A stretch of DNA of 64,000 nt from Fennellomyces sp. T-0311. Taxonomy: Eukaryota; Mucoromycota; Mucoromycetes; Mucorales; Lichtheimiaceae. Both the position numbers and the translations under genes were made by a program. Within the stretch, counting starts at the first letter, position 1; each line of letters starts with the position of its first letter. Below the pieces are notes generated by a model that saw nothing but the letters and a program-made list of their open reading frames with translations, was not told the DNA's origin and made no database searches. Where the stretch lies: positions 744,001-808,000 of the forward strand of contig JALLLT010000015.1 in assembly GCA_025266875.1 (NCBI GenBank), in the 5' to 3' direction. Positions 1 to 12,837 of the stretch are shown here, piece after piece.

Positions 1-2247
1 TATTTTTACACCTGTCATGGATAACATTAGCATAGAAATACATTGTCATGGACATATCTTTCTTTTATATACTACAGTATTCTGTGAGATAACGGAAGAG
101 ATGCTACAATAATAAAAGTCTCGCTTAGAAAATAACCTCTGCTGAGAAAATCATTACGCTGATATATAATCATGTCTTACATATGAATTTATGATCGGAT
201 CGTTAATACCTTGATCTCTTCGTTCGTCTAGGGTCTGCTGCCCGTTACAAGTGTCGTGCTTTCACATTCAGTGTGCAGGTTTTTTGTAGGCTCACACCAA
301 GCGACACTCTCCAATTTTAGTTGCCTTGTATCGGCACAACAGAGCCGTCCGACCGTGTTATTCGAAGTGCATGTAAAATGGTCGATAGTGATGTATGAAA
401 AAAGTCTTGTGTTTCATTTATGTAGACGAAACGATCTCTGCGAAATTCAACACAGACTGTCGATTCGTCATTCCAAAAACACCTCTACAAATTAGCGCTT
501 CCGTACCTTGCATTGTAGTTCTGTAGATTAATATATAGACGGTCGAAAGTCTGAACTGACTGACTGATCATTGTACTGGTGGATCAATGTACCTATAAAA
601 TGTATCAAAGTTTCGCCGGTTTTTTGGGTTCTCGAAAACGTAAAGCACTGTACCTATTTAGACTAAGACTACCACATATGGTATGCTATTCTTTCATGAT
701 CGCTATTTTGCCTAATTATACCGATCTGTCAAATAAGCGTGCCGCCGGAGAGAATGATCAGTTGGAGCCCAGAACAACCTTAAGTTGAAAGGTAGAATAA
801 AAAGAAAAAAGCCATAATGGCCTGGTGCTTTCTTAAACCAGGTAATAATTTGTTTTCATAAAAATTGGATCTATACTGTTAAGGTAATTTTATCATTGTG
901 CACCCTCATCTCTCTTGATCGAAAAAGAATGTTAAGACTTCCAGTCTTCGCCTGTCATCGCCATCGCCAAGCCATTTTTCTTCAGAGTTCGAATTGGGCG
1001 GCGACCTAAATAAGTCGGTCTAATGGTGTCTCCAGATCAAGAAAACCTCCATTGCAGGATATTTTTTTAAACTCGTACTTGCATGTTGGTCATGCTTTGA
1101 AGTGGCTGTGTTGGGCCGTTAAGGAATAGTTTAAACTAGAAGCTTTGCAGGGGAACATCGGACGATATTGCCGAACGAATCATGAGCTGTTTCCCATGCA
1201 GTATAGTAAAAAAGTGAAGCGGGAAAAGAGTGAAGCAGTGGAATCACCGTGCGTGACATGGCGGAGTGACCTGTTCATATATTCGTTCGAGAAAAATATG
1301 CAACTTCATTAGCAAAAGTGCTGCTGAGAGCAATGATTCTAGAAAAATGATACCATGGAAACATTATGAGGAACATTATCCTGGAACTTGCCTATAGATG
1401 GAATACAGAGCCACACTTATACTTGGGTTATCAGCGTAAAAAAAAGTCTGCTTGAAATGGTGGAACGCGACATCAGCTGCAGAACGCTGAGAAGAAAAAC
1501 CATGAAGTAGCTCCTCCGACGCTAAACTAATTTTGGGTAACACTTCTTCTGTTGCTGAGCTGGTTGGCTCTGGGACCCTTTATACCATGGTACCCTGACA
1601 GATTTAGTCGTAAATCTGAGTTATGGTTTGATATATAAAGTTTGGACGATTATGTTTACACCAAGAGCTTATTTATTGTTTGTTATCAAAAATACTACAT
1701 AAATTGATACGGATAAGAGCGTCAGTATAGTTGCTTGCGCTTGCCCATGCGAGTTCCGAATGCACGATTATTCGAACCAGATACCTCGGCTGAATGGGAG
1801 CTAATATGACGTATTTGTGTGAGTTTCTGTCCCACTCTGTCTCCAGATCGGCCATTTCTCGTGTGACAGGAGCGCTGAGATTTTATTTTCTACCTTTGGC
1901 CTGCTGATTTCCATTGAAACAAGGTATAATTTAGCACAATCCTGGGTTTGCACAGACGAATGCACATGATGTTTCTATGTACACATAATAATGCAAACAT
2001 AAAAAAAATAGACACATACACTATTAGTCTTTGTACTTCTCTAGAGCTTTTGGTAATGAGTGCGAAAAAAAAGCATAATGCATACGGGCATGCCAATACT
2101 CATGTTTTTAAACGGCGCTAGCACATAAGCAGAAGGACAGAACACGTTGTGTAACGAGAATTTCTTTCTGTAATAAAAGCGACGCTCGGCTTTGAAGTAA
2201 TCTCCTTCCCTTTCCTACTGCCACGGCTTTGCGTGAAAGAAAGCAAG
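1..2247. other. AT-rich intergenic stretch, no gene recognised
   Basis: Only short open frames occur here and none shows protein-like composition, a domain motif or a convincing intron pair. A small inverted repeat (CCTGGT...ACCAGG) lies near 821-842. The last part must hold the promoter and 5' leader of the P-type ATPase gene that starts at 2248. Confidence 0.6.
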
Positions 2248-5200
2248 ATGCAATCTAGAATAATAACTAGGCTGCTATGCCTTGTCGTTGGGGTCTCGCT
2301 ATCATTAGTGGTGGAGGCCACACCTGCTTGGAACGAAGGTAATTCAAACATTCGCCATATTGCGTTATGCGCTTATTAACTGCTTACCAAAAAGTCAACA
2401 GTTTTGATTTGAGCGGCAACCGTTGTCCTTTACCAACCTACAATCAATACCCGTGTTCCACCATTTGTGCTCGTGAAGTATCGCAATGTCCCGAAGCTGT
2501 TCGACCAAGTTGTCCGGAAGGTCAAGCATACTGTGTTGACGGCACATGCCGAAGCAATTGTCCTGCTGATCTTAAATCCGCCTGTTCCTGTAAATTCGCT
2601 CCGGAAATTGTTGGTTCTGTTTACCCATGTGTCGAAGGCCAACGAGTCAATATTGAAAACTTTGTGGCAACGAATTTGACTGAACAAACTGCCGAGGCCT
2701 GTTCTTTGGACTTGGGTATCGATGTATCTGCCGTGACTGAATGGTCCCCTGAACCGGAATCTTTAATGTGGAACACTTGCCCTACCCCAAGCGGCGAACT
2801 TACCTTTACGGAACCAGCCTTTATCGCCTTGTATACCTTTTATGGTTCGTGCGCTGCAATGCTCGTTTGTTGGACTTTGTACAAAAAATCACTGGAAAAG
2901 GTAAAGCTTTTATTTTGTTTGGAAAGGCACGATCTCTTATTTATTTTTACCTGTTTTACTGTCCAGTACAACATGGCCAGATTCAATAAGCAAGCTCGCC
3001 ACGGTACAATCGAAATCGTGGATGAGAAAAAGTCTGCTGGTAGCAGCAATGGCATGGAGAAAGAACCAGCACTTGCTGGAAAATCGGTATGTATAAGATA
3101 AGCGTCTACACATTGATTTCAGATCTAAACCTTAACTTTCTTTAGGGTGAGAGCGATTCGGAAAATATATCATCAGTGGAGCCGGAAGATCAAATGGTTA
3201 TCAAGGCGTATAGACGTGACTTTGTTGGAATTATCTGCTTTGTCCTCTATGTTCTCCAAACTCTTGGCATGGTGGCATACATGATTATGCTTACCTGGGA
3301 TTACTATCAGGATTATATCTTGTTTGAAGGGAACCAGCTGGTGCAATCTAGCACATTTATCGGCATGTGGTAAGGCTTTACAAAAACATTGCATCTGGTG
3401 TTAGCCACCATACTAAAGTTTAATAAATATAGGTACATCTTCTTCTTTTGGTTTGCTGCCCTGGCAATCTTTAAAAGTCGATTGATGAACTTTTTCCGCA
3501 TCAAATGCTCTTATGCAAAGGCACACTATGTTCAGATCGAAAAGCATGAGCCTGGTAAGCATGGATAACTGCCACAAGAATATGGTAAACTTAATAACCA
3601 TTGTGTAACGTTAGCAACGATTTTCCTTCAAGATCAAAGTGATAAACTTACCGACACCGTCCGATGGCTGGAGCAATTGGGCCGCCGTACTTTTGGCCTG
3701 GATGTGGTTGTGACGACATCGCAAATGCGTGCTACCCGATCTGGTGCCCGTTACTTTATCTACCAATGCACTCGTTACGTCTACCATCCCGAATCGATGC
3801 TTTTTACTCCACATGAATTTGTGCTAGGCGAGACAAATGCTGAATTGGCTGAACAAAAAGGTGGATTGAGCGCCGAGGAAGCTGCCAGACGTGAAGAACT
3901 TGTTGGTCCCAACTTTATCGACGTTTACGTTCCTAACGTTGGTATGGCGCTTTTACGCGAATTCTCCTCGTTCTTTTACATTTATCAATTCACCGTGCTT
4001 TGGCTATTCTACTACTTTGCTTACTGTAAGCTTTTTTTCCTCTTGGTATATTCGGTCTGGGAATACTAATGTACATATGCAGGGGAGGTTGGTGTTGCTG
4101 ATACTGCTGTCATTCTGCTGTCCGCTTTTGTCAAGGTCTTTGTACGTCTTCGATCTGAACGTCGTATCAAGAAAATGGCCGAATTTACAGACAAGATCAA
4201 CATTTTGCGAGACGGTGAATGGACAGAAATGTCCACCGCCGATATTGTTCCTGGTGATGTGTTTGAAGTTGCCAATGGCAAGACGGTACCTTGCGACGCT
4301 GTTATCCTTAGTGGTAACATTGTTGTTGACGAAAGTTCCTTGACCGGTGAACCACTACCCATCCGTAAGGTTCCTCTACGTACGGATGACTTTGCCATGT
4401 ATGATCGTCTCGGCGCCAGCAAGATCTGTACCATCTTTTGTGGTACCACCATTTCACAAGCCCAATCCACAGAACACGGCGCCCGCGTCACCGCATTGGC
4501 TACCCAGACCGGTACTGGGACTGACAAGGGTGAACTTGTAAAGAAGATTCTTTTCCCCTCGCCTGTCTCCTTTATCTTTAACGAACAGATCAAGATTACA
4601 ATTCTGATCTTATTGTGCTGCGGTGTTGTCTGTCTTGGCCTTGCTATTTGGCTCTATGCTACTGGTACAAGTGCATGGCTCTATGCCATGTTTGCTATTG
4701 CCCAGCTTGTGTCGCCTTTGCTTCCCGCTGCTTTGGTTATCGGCCAATCCGTCTCTGCGGGTCGTCTCCGAAGCAGAAACATTTTCTGTGTGGATCTTCC
4801 TCGGATTTTGATGGCTGGCAAGGTCCAATTGTTCTGTTTTGACAAGACCGGTACATTGACTCGCGAAGGTCTCGATTTTTATGGTGTTCAAGCAGTTGCC
4901 GGTATCGAACCTGTTGCCGATGAAAAGGCCAAATGCTCCAATCCTATCTTCGATGAACAAGTTGATGCGGTAGAAAAGGTTCCGCGACTGATGCAGATTG
5001 GTCTTGCTACGTGCCATGCCGTCACCACTTTAAATGATCAACTCATTGGTAACCCTGTGGATATCGAAATGTTCCGTTCGTCTCAGTGGAAGCTGGAAGA
5101 GTCTGGTGATGATGTTGTTGACACGCTGACTCCTCCATCCACGGCTCAAATTAATGCTCCCGTTCATATCTTGAAACGTTTCGAATTCGTTCACGTCCGT

Positions 5201-6980
5201 ATGTCCATGTCTGTGGCGGTCCTGGATACTCATACAAACAAGGTTCACATTTTTGTCAAGGGTGCCTACGAAAAGATCAAGGACCTATCCAACAGCGATT
5301 CGATTCCTGCCAATTACGATCAAACTGCTTCCAATCTGGCCCGATACGGATGTTACGTTCTTGCACTTTCTCATCGCGAAATTGATTTGGAAGAAATAGG
5401 CGGTATCGAAGCATTCCGCAACTGGTCTCGTGATCAAATGGAACAAGATATTGATTTCATGGGTCTCATCATTTTCAAGAATCAGCTCAAGGAAGATACT
5501 ACCGAAAATATCGCCGAACTCAAGGCTGGTGCCACTCGTACAATCATGATTACCGGTGATACCGCATTAACTGGTGTTTTTATTGCTCGTCAATGTGGCA
5601 TGGCTCTTCCCAACAGTCGCATTTTGCTTGGTGATCTGGATAAGGCAATCGATCGTATTGTCTGGCAAGATGTCGATGAGCCTGATACTTTCCCTGATGT
5701 CAATGTTGACGAATATCTCTTGAATAAGGATCATACTCCTGTTGAATTGGCTGTTACTGGCAAGGCATTCCAATGGCTTGTTGATACAAACTTGATCCGC
5801 AAGTACTTGTTGGATATTCGTATTTTCGCCCGTATGACTCCCACTGGCAAGGTTCAATGCGTCCAACTTCATATGGAGCGTGGTATCACTGCTATGACCG
5901 GTGACGGTGGCAATGACTGTGGTGCTTTGCGTGCTGCCCACGTTGGTATTGCCATGTCTGACGCCGAAGCTTCGATTGTCTCGCCATTCAGTACTAGCGT
6001 TCGTAGCGTCCGATCCTGTGTAGAATTGCTTTTGCAGGGTCGCGCTGCTCTCGCTACTTCGATTACAGGTTACAAATACCTTATCAGTAAGTTATTACAA
6101 TAGCATGAACAAAATTCGAAAAGGTACTAATTGTAATTTTGTAGTGTACGGTCAAGTAATGATGATGTTGAAGATCTTTACGTTCTATTTCTCCGTTACC
6201 ATGTCGCAGTACATTTGGATTGCTATCGATGTGTTCATAACCGTGTTTTTAACTTGGGCTGTTTCGCAGTCCCGTGCCGCTGATCGACTCGAAGAAGAAC
6301 GACCAACTGCTCGTCTTCTTGGTCCTCAAACCATGGCATCCTGTTTAGGTCTTGTTGCACTTAACTGGATGTTCTTGAGTGGCGGATTCAAGCTCCTTTA
6401 CAACCAAGGTAGGTGATTACTTTTATATGGATACTTGACAAAAAATAAAAAACCTAATCGCATCCAAATAGATTGGTTCCGTTGCAACGAATTCGACAGC
6501 AATGCTTCCGACCTTTCCAAATGGTGGCTTTTGGCTGATAACTACGAAGCTGAAGTACTTGCACTCATGTGTTTGTTCATGTTCATCAACAATGCAGCCG
6601 TATTCAGTTTCGGTCACAAGTTCCGTCAACCCATCTACCGCAACTATCCGCTGCTCTTCCTTTGGGCCTTGTATCTTGCTATTCTTTCATATTGGATGCT
6701 TGGTGATCCCAACCGATTTGGTTGCTTGTTCCGTGTCAACTGTGGTACTAAGGAAGTGTTGGCTCAGTTTAACTGGCCAGTGCCTCCTACTTACATTGAA
6801 CAGTACAACACGCCACTGGGCCACAATGTTATGCCCTGGGAATTCCGTTGGAAATTGTGGGGACTTTGTATGGGTAACGTTGTTGCCTCCCTCGTCTACG
6901 AACGCATCGTTGTCCTGGGCCCAGTACGCACCTTCTTGGCCAAGAGATATCCTGTAAAACGCTTGCAGATTACTCGATAA
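2248..6980 (+). CDS. P5B-like P-type ATPase with secreted Cys-rich N-terminal domain
   Basis: This is a multi-exon P-type ATPase of roughly 1,400 residues with at least eight short introns; the first (2339-2394) joins a signal-peptide exon in frame to the rest. Visible in order: a hydrophobic leader (MQSRIITRLLCLVVGVSLSL), about 125 residues holding some 13 cysteines, a first membrane helix, a second helix pair, the actuator motif SSLTGEPLP, a membrane segment VSPLLPAALVIG, the phosphorylation motif FDKTGTLT, the hinge MTGDGGNDCGALRAAHVG, and C-terminal helices ending at 6980. The segment around the aspartate (IFCVDLPRI, GKVQLFCFDKTGTLT) resembles P5B pumps (Ypk9/ATP13A2 family), which act in vacuole or lysosome membranes; ATP13A2 exports polyamines. 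Substrate and location here are unknown. Two things differ from the family as I know it: the N-terminal secreted-type cysteine domain, and SPLLP in place of the PPALP signature. Start chosen because it gives the leader. It converges on the next gene. Confidence 0.9.
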
Positions 6981-7372
6981 TCCCTTTCTCTCACTCACTC
7001 ACTCTCTCCTTCCTTTACTTCTTATTTATATTCTTCTCAAATTACATAGGATGCCTGCTTTTCTTTATTTTAGTTTGCGGTACAATTATTTTCCCCATAT
7101 GTAGATAGCAAAATTGTTCTAATAAGATTATTTACCGTGTCTTTTTTTCCCACTATGAATTGCTATTCGTTATAAACCTCTATACGTAATATATATTGAA
7201 AGTTTATGTATATATATATACTACGCATAAAAATGCGTATATGACTATGAAGCGAAGGGGAAGTCAGTGCTGAAGATAATACAGAAGAAAGGCGTAGTGA
7301 CATAGATATAGGTTGATATTATGAAAGATGTAACTGGAGGTAAGTTAATAAAAAGACCTTGAATGAATGGAT
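6981..7372. other. Convergent 3' intergenic region with AT repeat and hairpin
   Basis: This holds the 3' ends of two convergent genes. It contains a pyrimidine-rich CTCACT tract just after the ATPase stop, a short TATATA run near 7209-7220, and a perfect 7-bp inverted repeat TACGCAT-AAAA-ATGCGTA just after it (about 7223-7240). No coding potential was seen. Polyadenylation signals of both genes probably lie here. Confidence 0.5.
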
Positions 7373-9787
7373 CTACTCGACTCCCGAGAATATGTTATGA
7401 GCAGCCGACATATGAACCATTCCGGTATCCAGATCAATTGCATAACATAGGAACGTGGCATCAACACTATAAAATGACGTTAGCCGCATTTCGCTAGTAT
7501 CGAAGACTGCATACTTACATGCTCATCATAGTGTAGGAAAAGAACCGTGACACGTATAATGGTACAATGGCAGCCAATAATCCGACAATAAAACCATGAG
7601 ATGATCGCAGATTGTGTGTTGCAAAAATATACATCCCTAGACCGGACGATAAGGCCACTACCAATGAACCAATGTAAAGGATCATCTTTGTCAACATATC
7701 TGAAGCATAATCAGTACTAAGATCGACACACATTTCCGATAAACAAACCTCCTAGGAGACCAGACAACAGATTCCTCCGGAAGATCTTGGTACTTGATTT
7801 GGCTGATGAATAGAAGCTCTCGCCCGTGATACCTGCCAAACTTATGGTATAGTGATTGATTTGACTAATGAGACCTTCAATGTACGCCAAGATAAATGAA
7901 ATAACACCCATCAAAGGCCAACTTCGTTTGAATTTCTATCAAATTACGCCGCATCAGTAAGTTCAAAGATTGAGTTGCATTGAATTACCTTTTGAATGTA
8001 TTGTGTCAGGAGCTGCAGACTTTGAACAACGGTCAATATCATGCTACCCAAAGCGATTGTGCCCAATGATGTGGTAGCTGCTCGAACCAATGCATTCTTC
8101 CACGCTTTGTCCTGGTGTGATTTCGATGGTTCGTGTCGATGGAAATACCATTGGGCGGTCACAGCAGATAACGCAAATCTGGAAACGGTTGGTCAGCATT
8201 CATACACACTTTTGGCCGTCTGAATCCTACCTCTGCATGTTGCTAAGAATTGCCGCCGTCCACAGATACACGAAAATGTAAAACACGGCCAGGAAGTACG
8301 CATTGTCGCTTACGACCCAGACTACGATATGATGTCAGCCGGCATTGTACGATGTACGCAGAAATCACACACCTGTACTACTCGAATCCAGATTACCAAT
8401 CAACCAGAGCCGACTGAACAAGACCATCCATATCACTGTAAACACAATGAACACTGTCAACAGGAATATCGAGATGACAAAGATCCCGGGGTTGTAACGC
8501 AGGACATCGCAAGCCAACTAGAATTCGCCGTGAGCCTCCCCAATCATCATTGTTGTGTTGAACCAAACCTCTAGCACAGCAACGGTCTTGTTGATTTGCT
8601 TGCGATTGCTGTGGATCATTTTGATAAAGATGAGAGCCGATATCAGTGGCAAGAACGACATGACGGTGAGGCTGCATGATTTGTCAGTGATGCATATAAG
8701 AAACCATGCCAATGGATTGGTCGTTACCCGTCATCCACGTTTGTACTTTGCCGTGATTCCACGATCGTCCATATGAAAATCCCAAGCAGCGAGGCCGGCA
8801 CTATCACGACTGTGCCCCATACTATGGGCTTCGTTTCGAGTGAGTGGATGCATTGACTACGGCAGGCGATGATCACTTACTTTGGTAAAGGTACGGAGAA
8901 TATACATCCACAGGGTGCCACAGACGAGTGCCGAGATCACCATGACAGCCATGATACCTGCGGCAAAAAGAATGAGGATCTCATCTAGCAAGTGAATCAA
9001 ACAAGGGTGAATTTTACCGGCGCTATCAGAGATTGTCTTGAAGGTCGTGCCACGTGCATACTGTTCTATAGCGTGACTCTGCCGATGATGTGAGGGTCAG
9101 CCAAAAGTACCAAATATATCTAAAACGGGCTTACGCTTGTGGTGAATGCAATGACGATGCCGGACAGGACGAATATCAGCAGCGAAAGACAGTAAAGCGC
9201 AGCAAAGAACGGGTCGCGCAGTTTCCGCTCTGTCTTTACGGCAGTGACACCTTGCGGGATCTAAGGGCGCAGCAGAACGGAAAAATATATATATATATAA
9301 TTAAATATTACAGAACAGCTTGGCGCACACGCAAAAGCTTACGGCTGATACGGTTGGCAACAGTGACTCTGATAAGGATTTTGGGTTCGGGAGTGTGGAT
9401 GGACCGGCTTCTGGGGGCGCTTCGAGATAAATGGCGGATGGTTTCTGCGCTCATAGTTCAATACGTTTGCGTTGTCAAGGCCAACATACTCACCGGGCTT
9501 TCTTCGTATTCTGAATAATGCGCTGGACGATCGTCATCGTTGTCTTGGTCAAACATGAGCTGACTTCGATCAGAGTATGCATGCGAGTCGGTCAATGGGA
9601 TGCTTTCCTCACCAACCCGATCCTGCTGTACTGAATAAAAGAGGCTGTGGGACATGTCTCTTTCGTCTTCCTCGTCGGATTCAATGTCCATCCGCGTGTA
9701 GGCTGCGCGGAATCCGCGAGTTTGCTGAAGGCCGTCCTTTATGGCGGAATAAACGCTTCTCGCAAATTCTGGTACTGAGTTCTCCAT
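7373..9787 (-). CDS. PNS1: Choline-transporter-like (CTL/SLC44, Pns1-type) membrane protein
   Basis: A gene of about ten exons, read on the minus strand from the ATG at 9787. The first exon encodes an acidic, hydrophilic cytoplasmic head (about 100 residues, with runs such as ESDEEDERD). Later exons encode many membrane helices with CTL-family signatures: RYNPGIFVISIFLLTVF, the stretch TSLGTIALGSMILTVVQ, and near the end SFIVDATFLCYAIDLD-like sequence formed when the last intron (about 7472-7518) is removed, giving SIVDATFLCYAIDLD before the stop at 7373. Loss of that last intron would end the protein at MMSM. CTL proteins sit in plasma or organelle membranes; the mammalian members carry choline or ethanolamine, while the role of yeast Pns1 is unclear, so the substrate here is not settled. 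It lies 172 bp downstream of the stop of the next minus-strand gene. Confidence 0.85.
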
Positions 9788-9959
9788 TATCAGGAGAAGT
9801 GAGGAAAAGAAGAGAAGAGTGGTTCATGCCAATGCGCACGACTCTGCGGAGACCCAATGCGATCGAAAAAAAAAGTCAGATGAACGCTCGTGATGGATGG
9901 ATTTGACGCTTTGATAACAACAAGACAGATCATGTTGCGCTTCTAGTTCAAAAGTGATG

Positions 9960-11826
9960 TTATGGTACAATTCTAGCCTCCTCGCTTTGCTCCTTTGTAT
10001 CGTCCTCCTCCGCCTTTGCTTCCTTCTTCTGCTCCGCTGCCTTCTTTTCGCTCTTGCGCTTCTTCCTCCGTGCGTTGCTCTCGCTGACTACCCGCGCCAT
10101 ATCAAACGGACAATCGATCACCTTGATTGCCGACAGCAGGTAGCCTCCACCCGCACTGGTTGTCATTTCAGGGTGCGTACGACCGGGGAGTACCTATCAA
10201 AAGAAGAATTACTTTCTTTGTCCCGATCACGCTGACTCCTCTTCTTGATCGTACCTGGTACTGACGCAGGTTACTCTCCGTAATGTCTACAGCAATGAAT
10301 CCAGGTGATCTGCGCATGTAGTGTGTCGCTTCCAAAAGCACTTCCTTGCTATAGCTGTACACCACAATGCGTCTAGAGCCAGCCAGGTACGGCAGCAGAA
10401 TCTTGATTACGCTTTCCGGTGTGTACATCGATGAGATAATTAAGCTAAGGTGTCAAATATGTTGCTTAGCATCGAAAAAAATTTATGCTAGTTACCAGGA
10501 TGCCTACCCGTCAAAGTTACCCTCGAAAAGCAGCTTTCGCGTTTCGGCCTTTTCAGCCGTTACTCGCTGTCGTCTTTCATAACCTCGCAATTCATGTATA
10601 GACATTGCTGCAATTTCCTCTTCTGTTCGTGGAATAAATTCATCTAGTTTTGAAAGGTTAGCTCTCTCTTTCTCTTCTTTTTTTTTAAAAAAAAAATGCC
10701 ACTCATTCAACTTACCATCCGGTTCGTTTGGATCTACCTTTGCCAAGGGAATGGTGTGGATCGAATCCAGGATACGTTTTGAAAAGTTCATGTAGCGCAT
10801 CACATCATAGTTTTGGTTGTCACCATCATGGATACCGACCACTTTACCGTACCCAGCCATTCGTTCAGCTACGGCAGATATAATGAGACCCTGCGTATCA
10901 TCCACAACAAGCATCTTGCTGTTGGCATGTACATTTGCCAAGTTGAGCATCTGTGAGAGCGTATCGATTCGCATATTTCTAATCCAAAGCACTTAATAAC
11001 GCTGACAATTACGCATTGTTTAGATGCTTACTTGATCTTGTCCGGGTTTTTAGTGAAAAAGTGCTGAGCAATATTATAGAGGGTGGGCCGCACAGGCGTA
11101 AAGACCTTCATGAACCTGCATCGACCACTTAGCACTTGTTGACAAGCATCGTGGAATCCTTACTTTTTTCGTTTTCGCTGAATGTACTTTGCCTTTGAGA
11201 ATTCAGTCTTTTTGTCAAACTCGGAATGGGATTCAATGATCTTTTTGATGATATCCTGTTTGATGCAAAGGGTCAGCACTCCACTGCTTCCATAGAATGA
11301 ACCAAATTTTTACCTCATGCGCCATATTGCCCTTCAATCCCTCCTGCTTCAACTGCTCCACTTCCTGATAAGTCAATTTTTGCACTTTGGCACTATCCTT
11401 GATTTCCTGGTTATTTGCATTGGTTTCCTCTGATAAAAAAAACAGTTACGCTTCCAAGTTTATTTTGTACCACAAGGAAAACCTTACCGACAGCTGCAAG
11501 AGCCCAGTTGCGAACAGGACGAATATTGCCCTTTGTATCGTAGATCTCGTAAGATAGACCAAAGGGTTTACCGATCAAGTTGTCTGAATTAAAAGTACCA
11601 AACTTTCCAAGGGATACTTGTCTATTGTTTGTTAGAATCAGAACCGATCGTACAAAAAAAAACTTTACGTTTTGGGCTTCAAGTTGGTCATTTTGACATT
11701 GCCGCTTGGCATGTGAATCAACACATATTCTAAAGGTCGAACGTGAGGAAACTCATCGGTAATGTCATCATTATCGAGAACAGAATCGACTGCAGGTTTC
11801 GAGGAATCGGCAGTTTCGGTTGACAT
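9960..11826 (-). CDS. TRM6: tRNA (adenine-58-N1) methyltransferase non-catalytic subunit Trm6/Gcd10
   Basis: Read on the minus strand from the ATG at 11826 through at least seven exons to the TAA at 9960. Recognisable Gcd10/Trm6 blocks include EYVLIHMPSGNVK and VSLGKFGTFNSDNLIGKPFG near the N-terminus, KTEFSKAKYIQRKRKK, FTPVRPTLYNIAQHFF, the Rossmann-like stretch ANSKMLVVDDTQGLIISAVA with GYGKVVGIHDGDN, then YTPESVIKILLPYLAGSR and a lysine/glutamate-rich basic-acidic tail. Trm6 binds tRNA and partners the catalytic subunit Trm61 in the nucleus to make m1A58, which stabilises initiator tRNA-Met. The catalytic subunit is not in this window. The intron after DPNEPD carries an A/T homopolymer. 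The final exon tail (KRKSEKKAAEQKKEAKAEE) is low complexity. Confidence 0.92.
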
Positions 11827-12027
11827 TGCGATCAGCACACAACTTTTTTTTTCGGCGCGCGCACAAGCAGTGAAATTCGCGAGTGATTCGATTTGATTGG
11901 TTAAATGATTGTGGTATCTGTAGGTTGCTATGGAAATCTCGATCCAGCTGTTGTCCGCGCAAGCAAAACGCTATAGTTTTCTAGACTGGACATTCTCAAA
12001 GTATATTAGAGGGTTGTTTGATGTCAT

Positions 12028-12707
12028 TTAATGACATCTTATGGCTTTAGCAAGTGTGATCGATAGAAAAGTTATCACCCCAACGCCTTCAATACATTCT
12101 CTAGCAAACAACACTTTATTAACCATCATCATATCGCTACTCGTATTCATGACGCTAGCTCGGTAGGTCAATAAGAAAGCACTTGCATATCCGAGTATTT
12201 CATCTAGCCTTGTCACTTATAAGGCCACCCGAAAGTCAATGTAATGCATAATTCTTGTTCTCTTGGAACACCTGAAATACTTGGGGCAACGCGACGTCCG
12301 ACTTTACTTAAATGCGAGGCATTCTTTCCCTTTCGGAAACCAGTAGCTTTTTCTGTCTATCCGCGTTTTGACTCTGTGCATGGCCACAAGCCATGGCAGA
12401 TGCGAAATAGGAATAATGTCCATGACCACCTGACAACCATGCAACCGACGTTGGCATTCAAAGACGTAATAATAACCATCACATTCAGAATCGTGTAAAC
12501 AACAGTCGTGGCTGACACGAACACAAGCATAAGAAAACTATACACCAACTTTCTCAATTGCGTTTCTGGACAAATTGATATGGATGGATCTTGTTTGCGA
12601 TGCCCAACAAGTATACGCTCTAATAACTGGTATGCTAGTGACCTGAGCCTTCCAAATGGGAAGTCGTTCAGAATTTGAGGCACCACTGAGGTGCAGAGAC
12701 TTTGCAC
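12028..12707 (-). pseudogene. Possible decayed membrane-protein fragment
   Basis: Two minus-strand open stretches look protein-like. One (12357-12707) contains PETQLRKLVYSFLMLVF followed by a hydrophobic helix TTVVYTILNVMVIITSL. The other (12028-12216) contains DEILGYASAFLLTYR and a second hydrophobic stretch GVGVITFLSITLAKA. Between them lie stops, and no intron pair I tried restores a single frame. I do not recognise the family. It may be a remnant of a multi-helix protein, or chance. Confidence 0.3.
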
Positions 12708-12837
12708 TTGTTTTCAGGCCCAGCTATCATCCTTCATGAGCTGATGCTTCAACAAGCGCGCCATGGGATTGGAGCTAACCCGGAAGCCGGGGGCGAGAGC
12801 CACGCAATGGTCATGAAGGATAACGGCGACGCCAAAG

